Part shown: positions 33,320 to 42,275 of the stretch, piece after piece | How the letters are laid out: every line of letters begins with the position of its first letter | How positions within the stretch are numbered: position 1 is the first letter of the stretch | From: Streptomyces sp. R302 | GTDB taxonomy: Bacteria; Actinomycetota; Actinomycetes; Streptomycetales; Streptomycetaceae | Length of the DNA: 64,000 nt | Assembly (NCBI RefSeq): GCF_012927245.1 | Contig: NZ_JABBGE010000001.1 | Span: 835,513-899,512, forward strand | Direction of reading: 5' to 3' | The notes under the pieces: model-generated | Database searches by the model: none | What the model saw: only the letters and a program-made list of their open reading frames with translations | Told to the model about the DNA's origin: nothing | Position numbers and translations under genes: made by a program

Positions 33320-33965
33320 AACCGTTCCACAGCGCCACCCCGCCCATCAGCTCGCGCAGGCAGCGCAGGGCGAGGGCGGCGGGGGAGTCGGGGCCCTCGG
33401 CGGGGGCGTCGGACTCGGACCAGGTCTCCAGGGCGATGCGGATCGCGTCGGTGGCGGCCGCCGCGGTGAGCCGGACCTCCAGGGGGTCGGCCCCGGGGCC
33501 GGCGAGGGCGGTCAGGACCTCGCGGAGCCGTTCCTCCGACTCCTGGTTGACCCGGTACCAGACGGCCCGCAGCGCCGGGTCCTCCGCCGAGGCGCGCAGC
33601 AGGCCCCGGGTCCAGCGCAGGCCCTCGGCCCCGGCCTCGTCGGCCGGGGTGAGGGAGGCGGCGATCGAGCCCTCCAGGGCGGCCGCCAGGGGCGTGCCGG
33701 GGGCGGTGGCGGCGAGCGACTCCCGCCAGCGGTCGGCGCCGCCGGCGAGGAGGGGGGCGACGGCGTCCTGCTTGGAGCGGAAGTAGCGGTAGAAGGTGCG
33801 CAGCGCGACGCCGGCCCGCTGGGCGATGGACTCCGCGGTGGTGCCGTCGGGCCCGTCCTCGCTGAACAGCTCGGCCGCCGCGCGGGCGATGTCCAGCTGG
33901 GTGGCGGCCTTGCGGCGCTGGGTCAGGGAGGGCGGCGCGGTCGTCGGCCCGGCTCGGTTGCTCAC
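33312..33965 (-). CDS. TetR family transcriptional regulator
   Basis: A 217-residue repressor-type protein. The helix-turn-helix is at about 20-62 (ELFSEDGPDGTTAESIAQRA, GVALRTFYRYFRSKQDA). The GTG start (MSNRAG) is preferred to a longer frame that would run through the shared promoter. It is divergent from an SDR gene at 34084, with a candidate operator in the 118-base spacer, so it very probably controls that gene. Confidence 0.88.
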   Translation of the reverse strand: MSNRAGPTTAPPSLTQRRKAATQLDIARAAAELFSEDGPDGTTAESIAQRAGVALRTFYRYFRSKQDAVAPLLAGGADRWRESLAATAPGTPLAAALEGSIAASLTPADEAGAEGLRWTRGLLRASAEDPALRAVWYRVNQESEERLREVLTALAGPGADPLEVRLTAAAATDAIRIALETWSESDAPAEGPDSPAALALRCLRELMGGVALWNGSR

Positions 33966-34013
33966 CGTACGAGGGTACGCCCCGGAGCCGTGGGAGTGCA
34001 TGAAATGCAAAGA

Positions 34014-34028
34014 TGGCAAAACGTGCCA
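34014..34028. promoter_or_regulatory. Candidate TetR operator
   Basis: TGGCA-n5-TGCCA, a perfect inverted repeat in an AT-rich patch between the divergent TetR and SDR genes, is the natural place for regulator binding. Confidence 0.5.
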
Positions 34029-34083
34029 CTTCGGCGTACGGTGGTCGCCAGGCAAGGAAGCTTGACATCGAGAGGTCGCCGCC

Positions 34084-34878
34084 ATGAACCAGCTCACCCG
34101 TTACGAAGGACGCCGCGCACTCGTCACCGGCGGAGGCTCCGGCATCGGCCAGGCCACCGTCCTGCGCATGCTCGCCGAGGGCGGCCGCGTCGTCGCCGCC
34201 GACATCAGCGAGGACGGCCTGAAGGACACCGTGGCCAAGGCCGGCGACGCCGCCGGCCGGCTGAGCACCGTCCTTGTGAACGTCGCCGACGAGGAGTCCG
34301 TACGCGCCGGCGTCGCCGCCGCCGTCACCGCCCTCGGCGGCCTGGACGTGCTGGTCAACGCGGCCGGCGTGCTCCGCTCCTCGCACACCCACGAGACCAG
34401 CCTCGACTCCTTCGAGCAGGTGCTCCGGATCAACCTCACCGGCACCTTCCTCGTGATCCGCGAGGCGATCCCGGCGCTCCTGGAGGGCGACGGCGCCGCC
34501 GTCGTCAACTTCTCCTCCACGTCCGCGATGTTCGCCCACCCCTACATGGCGGCCTACGCGGCCAGCAAGGGCGGCATCCAGTCCATGACCCACGCGCTCG
34601 CCGCCGAGTACGCCAAGCAGGGCATCCGCTTCACCGCCGTCCAGCCCGGCTCCATCTCCTCCGGCATGACCGACGGCTCCGGCGCCAGCAGGCAGTCGAT
34701 CGGCCCCGGCCTCCCCGCCGACGCCGACATGGCGCTCTTCATGAAGCTCGCCCCCGCCCTCGGCCAGGGCTTCGCCGGCCCCGAGACCGTCGCCGGCGTC
34801 GTCGCGATGCTCGCCTCCGAGGACGGCCGCTTCATCACCGGCACCGAGGTCCGCGTCGACGGCGGCACCCACTTCTGA
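34084..34878 (+). CDS. Short-chain dehydrogenase/reductase
   Basis: A 264-residue classical SDR. TGGGSGIG is at 15-22, NAAG is near 92, Ser144 is in the catalytic region, Tyr158 and Lys162 form YxxxK, and the C-terminal TGTEVRVDGG is typical of 3-oxoacyl-ACP reductase-like enzymes. GAGAGG precedes the ATG. It is controlled in all likelihood by the divergent TetR gene. Substrate unknown. Confidence 0.92.
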   Translation: MNQLTRYEGRRALVTGGGSGIGQATVLRMLAEGGRVVAADISEDGLKDTVAKAGDAAGRLSTVLVNVADEESVRAGVAAAVTALGGLDVLVNAAGVLRSSHTHETSLDSFEQVLRINLTGTFLVIREAIPALLEGDGAAVVNFSSTSAMFAHPYMAAYAASKGGIQSMTHALAAEYAKQGIRFTAVQPGSISSGMTDGSGASRQSIGPGLPADADMALFMKLAPALGQGFAGPETVAGVVAMLASEDGRFITGTEVRVDGGTHF

Positions 34879-34911
34879 GCACCGCCCCCCGGTTCGGGCC
34901 CGGCCCGCCGG

Positions 34912-35436
34912 TCAGGGCCTGAACCGCTCCCACAGCCGGGGCAGCCGGGCCGCCAGGGCCTCCTCGTCCGCCAGATCCAGCGGTACGCCCTCCGGGTCGC
35001 CGTCCGGCATCGTGATCCCCAGGTCCGGCGTCTCCGTCCCGGTCAGCGTCTCGTACGCCTCGTCCGCCGCGAAACCGAGCTCCTCGCCGTCCCCGTCCAG
35101 CTCCGGGTCGAACTCCTCCAGGAGCTCCGCGAGTTCGTCCGGATCGGCGACCCCACCCTCGTACACCTCCCGGCCCTGCCCGATCAGCCAGCAGCGGAAG
35201 GCGTCGAAGCCCTCCTCGCCCGCCCCCGCCCCGTCGAGCAGCACCGCCGCCGCACCCCACACGTCCCAGTGGTACGCGCGGTTGAACCGGGCCTCGAAAT
35301 GGCGCGCGTAGTCGAGCACCGTGTCCGGATCCAGCCGGGTCAGCCGCTCCACGAGCAGATCCGCCTGCTCCTCGGGATCGCCCTCGGCGTCCTCGCGGGT
35401 GGCGTCGATGATCTCCCAGAACTCGGTCTCGTCCAT
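34912..35436 (-). CDS. DUF4240 domain protein
   Basis: A 174-residue acidic cytoplasmic protein beginning MDETEFWEIIDATRED, the hallmark opening of the DUF4240 family, followed by YAWD-like HWDVWGAAAVLLDGAG and FRCWLIGQGREVYE blocks. The ATG is taken at 35436; the longer open frame overlaps the divergent gene. Function unknown. Confidence 0.8.
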   Translation of the reverse strand: MDETEFWEIIDATREDAEGDPEEQADLLVERLTRLDPDTVLDYARHFEARFNRAYHWDVWGAAAVLLDGAGAGEEGFDAFRCWLIGQGREVYEGGVADPDELAELLEEFDPELDGDGEELGFAADEAYETLTGTETPDLGITMPDGDPEGVPLDLADEEALAARLPRLWERFRP

Positions 35437-35545
35437 CACGGCACCAGCATCCTGGTTCCCCGACCCCGACGCACCCGGAAAGTCCGGATTCCCCCGCCGA
35501 TCCATCCGGACAGAAGATGTCGGGTATTCCTGCGAGCCTGAGGCC

Positions 35546-36478
35546 ATGAGCACCGACAAGATCACCGAAACGAAGCCGCTGCACGGACGGATCTGCCTGG
35601 TCGCCGGGGCCACCCGGGGCGCCGGACGGGCCATCGCCGTCCAGCTCGGCGCCGCCGGAGCCACCGTCTACGTCACCGGCCGCACCACCCGCGAGAAGCT
35701 CAGCGAGGTCGGCCGCGCCACCGAGACCATCGAGGAGACCGCCGAACTGGTGACCGCCGCCGGCGGCCGGGGCACCGCCGTCCCCACCGACCACCTCGAC
35801 CCCGGGCAGGTCCGCGCCCTCGTCGACCGGATCGACCGCGAGCACGGCCGGCTCGACGTCCTCGTCAACGACGTCTGGGGCGGCGAACACCTCCTCGTCT
35901 TCGGGAAGAAGACCTGGGAGAACGACCTCGACGGCGGCCTCAGGATGCTCGAACTCGGCGTGCGGACCCACGCCATCACCTCGCACCTCGCGATCCCGCT
36001 GCTGATCCGCAACCCCGGCGGACTCGTCGTCGAGGTCACCGACGGCACCGCCGACTACAACGGCACCCGCTTCCGCGAGAACCTCTACTACGACCTCACC
36101 AAGAACGCGCCGATCCGGATGGCCTTCGGCCTCGCGAAGGAACTGGAGGAGTTCGGCGGTACGGCCGTCGCCGTCACCCCCGGCTGGCTCAGGTCCGAAC
36201 AGATGCTCGCCGGCTTCGGCGTCACCGAGGAGAACTGGCGCGACGCCACCGCGAAGGTCCCCGACTTCGCCGTCTCCGAATCACCGGTGTACGTGGGCCG
36301 GGCCGTCGCCGCCCTCGCCGCCGACCCCGACCGGCACCGCTGGACCGGCCGCTCGCTCTCCAGCGGCGGCCTCGCGAAGGAGTACGGCTTCACCGACGCG
36401 GACGGCTCCCGCCCCGACGCCTGGGGCTTCATCGTCGCGTCCGAGACGGGGAAGCCGGACGTGGCCGACTACCGGTAG
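35546..36478 (+). CDS. Short-chain dehydrogenase/reductase
   Basis: A 310-residue SDR. The cofactor loop GATRGAG is at 21-27 followed by YVTGRTTR (TGR favours NADP). A YDLTK motif near residue 182 supplies the Tyr and Lys, and TPGWLRSEQM follows. It is longer than classical SDRs because of an insert and tail. The start ATG gives MSTDKITE. The gene is divergent from the DUF4240 gene, and its end overlaps the WYL regulator by ten bases. Substrate unknown. Confidence 0.87.
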   Translation: MSTDKITETKPLHGRICLVAGATRGAGRAIAVQLGAAGATVYVTGRTTREKLSEVGRATETIEETAELVTAAGGRGTAVPTDHLDPGQVRALVDRIDREHGRLDVLVNDVWGGEHLLVFGKKTWENDLDGGLRMLELGVRTHAITSHLAIPLLIRNPGGLVVEVTDGTADYNGTRFRENLYYDLTKNAPIRMAFGLAKELEEFGGTAVAVTPGWLRSEQMLAGFGVTEENWRDATAKVPDFAVSESPVYVGRAVAALAADPDRHRWTGRSLSSGGLAKEYGFTDADGSRPDAWGFIVASETGKPDVADYR

Positions 36479-37434
36479 CGCTCCGCCGCCGCCCGCGCCG
36501 CCTCGGCGAACCGCGCCCGCAAGGAGGCCGGAGCCACCAGCTCCGCCTCCGGGCCGAGCCCGAAGAGCTGCCCGAAGGCGACCTCCTCGCTCTCCACCCG
36601 GAGCGTCGCCGTCACCCGGCCCTCCGCGTCCGGCACGGCCCCCGCCAGCGCCTCCCCGGCCGCCGCCCGGTCCGTCACGTACGGCAGCCGGCGCGCCCCC
36701 TCCGGCGTCAGCCGCACCACCACCTCGGCCCGCAGCAGCGAGCGCGCGAACTCCGCCGCGCGCTCCGCCCAGAAGGCCGCCAGATCGAAGTCGGGGTCGC
36801 GCTCGAACCGCTCCTCGCCCACCGCCACCGCCGTGAACCGGTCCACCCGGTAGGTGCGGTACGCGCTCCCGGCGCGGGCGCACACGTACCAGACCCCCGC
36901 CTTGAGCACGAGCCCGTACGGCGCGAGCTCCCGCTCCACCTCCTCGCCGTCCCGCCGCCGGTAGCGCACCGCCAGCGACCGGTCGTCCCAGACCGCCTCC
37001 GCCACCGCCGGCAGCAGCTCCGGCGTCACCGGCTCCTGGTACCAGCCCGGCGCGTCCAGGAAGAACCGGCGGGCCGCCGAACCCGGTGCGTCCGCCAGCG
37101 AGGGCAGCAGCGCCGCCGACACCTTCAGCCGGGCCGCCGAGGCCGCGTCCTGGAGGCCCATGTCCCGCAGCGCGCCCGGCAGCCCGGAGAGGAACAGCGC
37201 CTCGGCCTCGTCACGGGCGAGCCCGGTCAGCCGCGTACGGTACCCGCCCACCAGCCGGTACCCGCCCGCCCGGCCCCGGTCCGCGTACACCGGGACCCCC
37301 GCCTCCGAGAGGGCGAGGGCGTCCCGTGTGACGGTCCGCTCCGACACCTCCAGCTCGGCGGCGAGCTCGGCCGCCGTCATGGAGGCACGGTTCTGGAGCA
37401 GCAGGACCATCTTGATCAGCCGGGCGGCGCGCAT
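36469..37434 (-). CDS. HTH/WYL-domain transcriptional regulator
   Basis: A 321-residue regulator. The N-terminal helix-turn-helix of the DeoR/HTH-11 kind is at about 1-55 (MTAAELAAELEVSERTVTRD). A central WYL domain includes RRDGEEVERELAPYGLVLKA and GVWYVCARAGSAYRTYRVDR, and a C-terminal WCX-like region follows. The ATG at 37434 is chosen because GGGAGA lies nine bases upstream; the ATG nine bases earlier is too close to it. WYL proteins sense nucleic acid or small ligands; the targets are unknown, perhaps the overlapping convergent SDR gene. Confidence 0.87.
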   Translation of the reverse strand: MRAARLIKMVLLLQNRASMTAAELAAELEVSERTVTRDALALSEAGVPVYADRGRAGGYRLVGGYRTRLTGLARDEAEALFLSGLPGALRDMGLQDAASAARLKVSAALLPSLADAPGSAARRFFLDAPGWYQEPVTPELLPAVAEAVWDDRSLAVRYRRRDGEEVERELAPYGLVLKAGVWYVCARAGSAYRTYRVDRFTAVAVGEERFERDPDFDLAAFWAERAAEFARSLLRAEVVVRLTPEGARRLPYVTDRAAAGEALAGAVPDAEGRVTATLRVESEEVAFGQLFGLGPEAELVAPASLRARFAEAARAAAERYR

Positions 37435-37562
37435 GGCCGTCATTCTCCCGTTTTCCGCTCCGCCGGTGCGGCGCTTCGAGGAGCGGACGGGGTGGTTCCG
37501 GGCTAACGTGCCCTCAGGTCAGTTCTGGAGCAGGGACACCCGCGACGACCGAGGACAGGCGT

Positions 37563-39095
37563 ATGACGGTACAACCCCGTGAGCAGTGGACCACGCGTGC
37601 CGGATTCCTGATGGCGGCGATCGGATCCGCCATCGGTCTGGGCAACATCTGGAGATTCCCGGCCGTCGCCTACGAGAACGGCGGCGGCGCCTTCCTCCTG
37701 CCGTATCTGATCGCCCTGCTCACCGCCGGCATCCCCTTGCTGATCATGGAGTACACGATCGGCCGCAAGTACCGGATGTCACCCCCGGCGGCACTGCGCC
37801 GAATGTCCCGGCCCGCCGAGGTCATCGGCTGGTGGCAGGTGGTGATCTCGTTCGTGATCGCCACCTACTACGCGGTCATCATCGCCTGGGCCGTGCGGTA
37901 CGTCGGCTTCTCGGTGGGACAGCAGTGGGGCGACGACCCGCAGGCGTTCCTCTTCGGCGACTTCCTGGAGGTGGCCGAGAAGCCGGGCGCGGTGTCGAGT
38001 TACGTGCCCGGGGTGCTCTGGCCCCTGATCGCCGTCTGGGTCGTCGTGCTCGTCATCCTGGCGTTCGGCATCCGGCGCGGCGTCGAGCGCGCCAACCGGA
38101 TCTTCATCCCGCTGCTCGTCGTCTTCTTCGCGGCCCTGGTGATCCGGGCGCTGACCCTGGACGGCGCCGCCGCCGGGCTCGACGCGCTCTTCTCACCCGA
38201 CTGGTCGGAACTGGGCAACGGCAGCGTGTGGGTCGCCGCGTACGGGCAGATCTTCTTCTCGCTGTCGATCGGCTTCGGCATCATGGTGACGTACGCCTCC
38301 TACCTCGGGCGCAGGGCGGACATCACCGGCTCCGCGATGGTGGCCGGCTTCGCCAACAGCTCCTTCGAGATCCTCGCGGGCATCGGCGTCTTCGCGACGC
38401 TCGGCTACCTGGCCACCGCCTCGGGCGTCCCGGTGGGCGAGGTCGCCAGCGCGGGCCTCGGGCTCGCGTTCGTCGCCTTCCCCGCCGTCATCTCCGAGAT
38501 GCCGCTGGGCGGCCTGTTCGGCGTCCTCTTCTTCTGCTCCCTGGTGGTCGCCGGACTGTCCTCGCTGATCTCCATCGTCCAGGTGGTCGTCTCCGCGGTG
38601 CAGGACCGCACCGGAATGCGCCGGATCCCCGCCGTGTTCGGCATCGGCGGCCTGGTGGCGCTCGTCTCGATCCTGCTCTTCCCGACCGACGAGGGGCTGT
38701 ACCTGCTCGACGCCTCCGACCACTTCATCAACGCGTACGGCATCGCGCTGGCCGCCCTGGTCGCCCTCGTCGTCATCGTCTGGCTGCTGCGGCAGCTGCC
38801 CGCGCTCCAGCGGAACGCGGACGCCACCTCGGCGATCGCCCTCGGCCACTGGTGGCGGATCTGTCTCGGCGTCATCACCCCGCTGGTGCTCGGCTGGATG
38901 ATGATCGACAGCCTGCGCAAGGAGTTCGACGAGAACTACGAGGGCTACTCGACCGGCTTCCTGCTCACCGCCGGCTGGGGCGTCGCCCTCGGTGCCCTGG
39001 TCATCGGAGTGATCCTCGCCCTGATCCCCTGGAAGGCGGGCGGCGAGGACATCGACCTCGACATGGAGGCACCGGAAGAAAGGAAGGAGCCCTGA
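37563..39095 (+). CDS. Sodium-dependent transporter of the NSS/SNF family
   Basis: A 510-residue membrane protein with about 11-12 segments that imports an amino acid or amine with sodium. The N-terminal block FLMAAIGSAIGLGNIWRFP at 15-33 is the classic NSS TM1 with the unwound substrate-binding region. The C-terminus is acidic (EDIDLDMEAPEE). The stop overlaps the next start by one base (TGATG). Bacterial members of this length with a tiny partner are methionine/alanine-type transporters (MetP-like); the actual substrate is inferred, not shown. Confidence 0.9.
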   Translation: MTVQPREQWTTRAGFLMAAIGSAIGLGNIWRFPAVAYENGGGAFLLPYLIALLTAGIPLLIMEYTIGRKYRMSPPAALRRMSRPAEVIGWWQVVISFVIATYYAVIIAWAVRYVGFSVGQQWGDDPQAFLFGDFLEVAEKPGAVSSYVPGVLWPLIAVWVVVLVILAFGIRRGVERANRIFIPLLVVFFAALVIRALTLDGAAAGLDALFSPDWSELGNGSVWVAAYGQIFFSLSIGFGIMVTYASYLGRRADITGSAMVAGFANSSFEILAGIGVFATLGYLATASGVPVGEVASAGLGLAFVAFPAVISEMPLGGLFGVLFFCSLVVAGLSSLISIVQVVVSAVQDRTGMRRIPAVFGIGGLVALVSILLFPTDEGLYLLDASDHFINAYGIALAALVALVVIVWLLRQLPALQRNADATSAIALGHWWRICLGVITPLVLGWMMIDSLRKEFDENYEGYSTGFLLTAGWGVALGALVIGVILALIPWKAGGEDIDLDMEAPEERKEP

Positions 39096-39232
39096 TGTCG
39101 GCAGGCGCCATCGTCATGATGATCATCGCCATCGCCATCGTGTGGGGCGGTCTGATCGCCGCCATCATCCGGCTGCGACGGCACGCCCCCGAGCCCGAGC
39201 CCCCGCCGCCGGGAGTCCGGCCGGCCGAGTGA
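39095..39232 (+). CDS. MetS-like small subunit of the NSS transporter
   Basis: A 45-residue protein with a single membrane helix (about 5-25, IVMMIIAIAIVWGGLIAAII) and a Pro/Glu tail. It is coupled to the transporter gene by a one-base overlap. Size, topology and position fit the MetS small subunit family that accompanies MetP-type transporters. Confidence 0.85.
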   Translation: MSAGAIVMMIIAIAIVWGGLIAAIIRLRRHAPEPEPPPPGVRPAE

Positions 39233-39238
39233 CCGGCG

Positions 39239-39291
39239 AACGGGTGGGGCCCCGCCGCGACAGTCTTCGTCGCGGCGGGGCCCCACCCGTT
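39239..39291. terminator. Bidirectional terminator, 23 bp perfect stem
   Basis: A 23 bp perfect stem (39239-39261 with 39269-39291) around a 7-base loop lies between the convergent stops of the MetS-like gene and aceE. Confidence 0.93.
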
Positions 39292-39298
39292 TCGGCTC

Positions 39299-42001
39299 CT
39301 ACAGGCCGTAGCGCTCGCGCGCCTCCTTCACCGCGGTGGCCGGGACCTCGCCGCGGCGGGCGAGCCGGGCCAGCGACGCGGCCACGATCGACTGGGCGTC
39401 GACGCCGAAGTGGCGGCGGGCCGCGGCGCGGGTGTCCGAGAGGCCGAAGCCGTCGGCGCCCAGCGACGAGTAGTCCTGCTCGACCCACTGCGCGATCTGG
39501 TCCGGGACCTGGCGCATGTAGTCGGAGACCGCCAGGACCGGCGACTCGACGCCCGCGAGGGCCTGGCGCACGAACGGCACGCGCTCCTCGCCGCGCAGCA
39601 GGGCGGCGTCCGCCTCCAGGGCGTCGCGGCGCAGCTCGGTCCAGGAGGTGGCGGACCACACGTCGGCGCCCACGCCCCACTCCTCGGCGAGCAGCTTCTG
39701 CGCCTCCAGGGCCCAGTGGATCGCGGTGCCCGAGCCGAGCAGCTGGATCCGGGGGGCGTTGGCGGGCAGGGTGAGCCCGGCCGACTCGGCGGTGTTGAAG
39801 CGGTACAGGCCCTTGACGATGCCCTCGTCGACGCCCGCGTGGCCCGGCTTGGCCGGCTGCTGCATCGGCTCGTTGTAGACCGTCAGGTAGTAGAAGACGT
39901 CCTGGTCCTCGCCCGGCGCGGCCTCGCCGTACATCCGGCGCAGACCCTCCTTGACGATGGCCGCGACCTCGTAGGCGAACGCCGGGTCGTAGGTCAGGGC
40001 GGCCGGGTTGGTGGCCGCGATGACGGGGGAGTGGCCGTCGGCGTGCTGGAGGCCCTCACCGGTCAGGGTGGTGCGGCCGGCGGTGGCGCCGACGAGGAAG
40101 CCGCGGCCGAGCTGGTCGCCGAGCTGCCACATCTGGTCGGCGGTCCGCTGCCAGCCGAACATCGAGTAGAAGATGTAGAACGGGATCATCGTCTCGCCGT
40201 GCGTGGAGTACGCGGTCGACGCGGCGATGAAGTCGGCCATCGAGCCGGCCTCGGTGATGCCCTCGTTCAGGATCTGGCCGTTGACGGCCTCCTTGTAGTA
40301 CATCAGCTGGTCGCGGTCGACCGGCTCGTACGTCTGGCCCTTCGGCGAGTAGATGCCGAGCGAGGGGAAGAGGGACTCCATGCCGAAGGTGCGGGCCTCG
40401 TCCGGGACGATCGGGACCCAGCGCTTGCCGGTCTCCTTGTCGCGGACCAGGTCCTTCACCAGGCGGACGAACGCCATCGTGGTGGCGACCGACTGCGAGC
40501 CGGAGCCCTTGTCGAAGGAGGCGAAGGCCTTCTCGGACGGGGCCGGGAGCGGGGCGACCGGGTGGACGCGGCGGGCCGGGGCGGGGCCGCCGAGGGCCGC
40601 GCGGCGCTCCTGGAGGTAGCGGACCTCGGGGGAGTCGGCGCCCGGGTGGCCGTAGGGGACGACACCGTCGACGAACCGCGCGTCGGAGATGGGCAGCTCA
40701 AGAAGGTCACGCATGTTCTTGAACTCGTCCGTGGTGAGCTTCTTCATCTGGTGGTTCGCGTTCTTCGACGCGAAGCCCTCACCCAGGGTGAAGCCCTTGA
40801 CGGTCTGCGCCAGGATCACGGTTGGGGCGCCCTTGAACTCCAGGGCGGCCTTGTACGCGGCGTACACCTTGCGCGGCTCGTGGCCACCACGCGAGAGGTG
40901 GAAGCACTCCAGGATCTTGTCGTCGGAGAGCAGCTGCGCCATCGCGACGAGCGCCGGGTCCTTGCCGAAGAAGTCCTGGCGGATGTAGGCGGCGTCACGG
41001 GTCTGGTACGTCTGGACCTGCGCGTCCGGCACCTCGCGGAGGCGGCGGACCAGGGCGCCGGTGGTGTCGAGCGCGAACAGCTCGTCCCAGGCGTTGCCCC
41101 AGAGGGTCTTCACGACGTTCCAGCCGGCGCCGCGGAACTGGGCCTCCAGCTCCTGCACGATCTTGAAGTTGGCGCGGACCGGGCCGTCGAGGCGCTGCAG
41201 GTTGCAGTTGATGACGAAGGTCAGGTTGTCCAGACCCTCGCGGGCCGCGAGCGCGAGGGCCGCGGTCGACTCGGGCTCGTCCATCTCGCCGTCGCCGAGG
41301 AAGGCCCAGACGTGCGAGGCGGAGACGTCCTTGATGGCGCGGTTCGTCAGGTAGCGGTTGAAGCGCGCCTGGTAGATCGCGGAGAGCGGGCCGAGGCCCA
41401 TGGAGACGGTGGGGAACTCCCACAGCCAGGGCAGGCGGCGCGGGTGCGGGTAGGAGGGCAGGCCGTTGCCGCCCGACTCCTGCCGGAAGTTGTCGAGGTG
41501 CGACTCGTCCAGGCGGCCGTCGAGGAAGGCGCGGGCGTAGATGCCGGGGGAGGCGTGGCCCTGGATGTAGAGCTGGTCGCCGGAGCCGTCCCCCTCCTTG
41601 CCCTGGAAGAAGTGGTTGAAGCCGGTCTCGTAGAGCCAGGCTGCGGAGGCGAAGGTGGCGATGTGGCCGCCGACGCCGTGCTTGGAGCCGCGGGTGACCA
41701 TCGCGGCCGCGTTCCAGCGGTTCCAGGCGGTGATCTTCCGCTCCATCTCCTCGTCGCCGTCGATGACGGGCTCGGAGGAGGTGGGGATGGTGTTGAGGTA
41801 GTCCGTCTCCAGAAGCTTGGGGAGGGCCAGGCCCGCGCCCTCGGCGTGCTGGAGCGTACGGCGCATCAGGTAGGCGGCCCGGTGAGGGCCGGCGGCCTTG
41901 GTGACGGCGTCCAGGGAGGCCGCCCACTCGGCGGTCTCCTCGGTGTCACGGTCCGGGAGCTGGTCGAGCTCGCTCGGAATCTTGCCTACGGGATCGGTCA
42001 T
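39299..42001 (-). CDS. aceE: Pyruvate dehydrogenase E1 component, homodimeric
   Basis: Thiamine-diphosphate enzyme that decarboxylates pyruvate and acetylates the E2 lipoyl group. The 900-residue length is right for the homodimeric AceE type. The ThDP motif runs from GDGEMDE (236-242) to NCN (265-267). The region HGVGGHIATFASAA, SSYPHPRR-like LPSYPHPRRLPWLW and the transketolase C-terminal part are intact. The ATG at 42001 is set by GGAAGG eight bases upstream. It has its own promoter with an embedded palindrome at 42095-42124, and the GntR gene lies just upstream. Partners E2 and E3 are encoded at 43-46 kb. Confidence 0.97.
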   Translation of the reverse strand: MTDPVGKIPSELDQLPDRDTEETAEWAASLDAVTKAAGPHRAAYLMRRTLQHAEGAGLALPKLLETDYLNTIPTSSEPVIDGDEEMERKITAWNRWNAAAMVTRGSKHGVGGHIATFASAAWLYETGFNHFFQGKEGDGSGDQLYIQGHASPGIYARAFLDGRLDESHLDNFRQESGGNGLPSYPHPRRLPWLWEFPTVSMGLGPLSAIYQARFNRYLTNRAIKDVSASHVWAFLGDGEMDEPESTAALALAAREGLDNLTFVINCNLQRLDGPVRANFKIVQELEAQFRGAGWNVVKTLWGNAWDELFALDTTGALVRRLREVPDAQVQTYQTRDAAYIRQDFFGKDPALVAMAQLLSDDKILECFHLSRGGHEPRKVYAAYKAALEFKGAPTVILAQTVKGFTLGEGFASKNANHQMKKLTTDEFKNMRDLLELPISDARFVDGVVPYGHPGADSPEVRYLQERRAALGGPAPARRVHPVAPLPAPSEKAFASFDKGSGSQSVATTMAFVRLVKDLVRDKETGKRWVPIVPDEARTFGMESLFPSLGIYSPKGQTYEPVDRDQLMYYKEAVNGQILNEGITEAGSMADFIAASTAYSTHGETMIPFYIFYSMFGWQRTADQMWQLGDQLGRGFLVGATAGRTTLTGEGLQHADGHSPVIAATNPAALTYDPAFAYEVAAIVKEGLRRMYGEAAPGEDQDVFYYLTVYNEPMQQPAKPGHAGVDEGIVKGLYRFNTAESAGLTLPANAPRIQLLGSGTAIHWALEAQKLLAEEWGVGADVWSATSWTELRRDALEADAALLRGEERVPFVRQALAGVESPVLAVSDYMRQVPDQIAQWVEQDYSSLGADGFGLSDTRAAARRHFGVDAQSIVAASLARLARRGEVPATAVKEARERYGL

Positions 42002-42094
42002 GATCGCCGCCTTCCGGACAGATGGGGGTGGAGATAAAAACGGTGGCCTTGTCTGGCAGGACAGGGCTGTGGGCCGGGTGACGGCCCGCCGAAG

Positions 42095-42124
42095 ACTGTA
42101 AACCGTCGATCGATGATCGATCAA
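42095..42124 (-). promoter_or_regulatory. aceE promoter with palindromic operator
   Basis: On the minus strand TTGATC is separated by 18 bases from TACAGT, a good vegetative promoter pair. Between and overlapping the -35 lies the perfect 15-base palindrome GATCGATGATCGATC (42108-42122). The position suits a repressor. The GntR protein encoded immediately upstream is the obvious candidate. Confidence 0.6.
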
Positions 42125-42162
42125 AGGGTTGAAGGCGGAAACCTCTTCAGATCGAGAAAGTC

Positions 42163-42197
42163 GGCACAGGGTGCCGCGAAAAGGGGCACCCTGTGCC
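42163..42197 (-). terminator. Terminator after the GntR gene
   Basis: GGCACAGGGTGCC and its complement GGCACCCTGTGCC form a perfect 13 bp stem with a 9-base loop, and a pyrimidine-rich stretch (GACTTTCTC) follows on the minus strand. A smaller 7 bp hairpin (42238-42257) precedes it. Together they isolate aceE from the GntR gene. Confidence 0.75.
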
Positions 42198-42275
42198 TTG
42201 TTTTCGAACAGTCCGGAAACAGTCCAGAAACGCGCGAAGCCCCGCCGAAGCGGGGCTCTGACCTGCGAGAACGTC

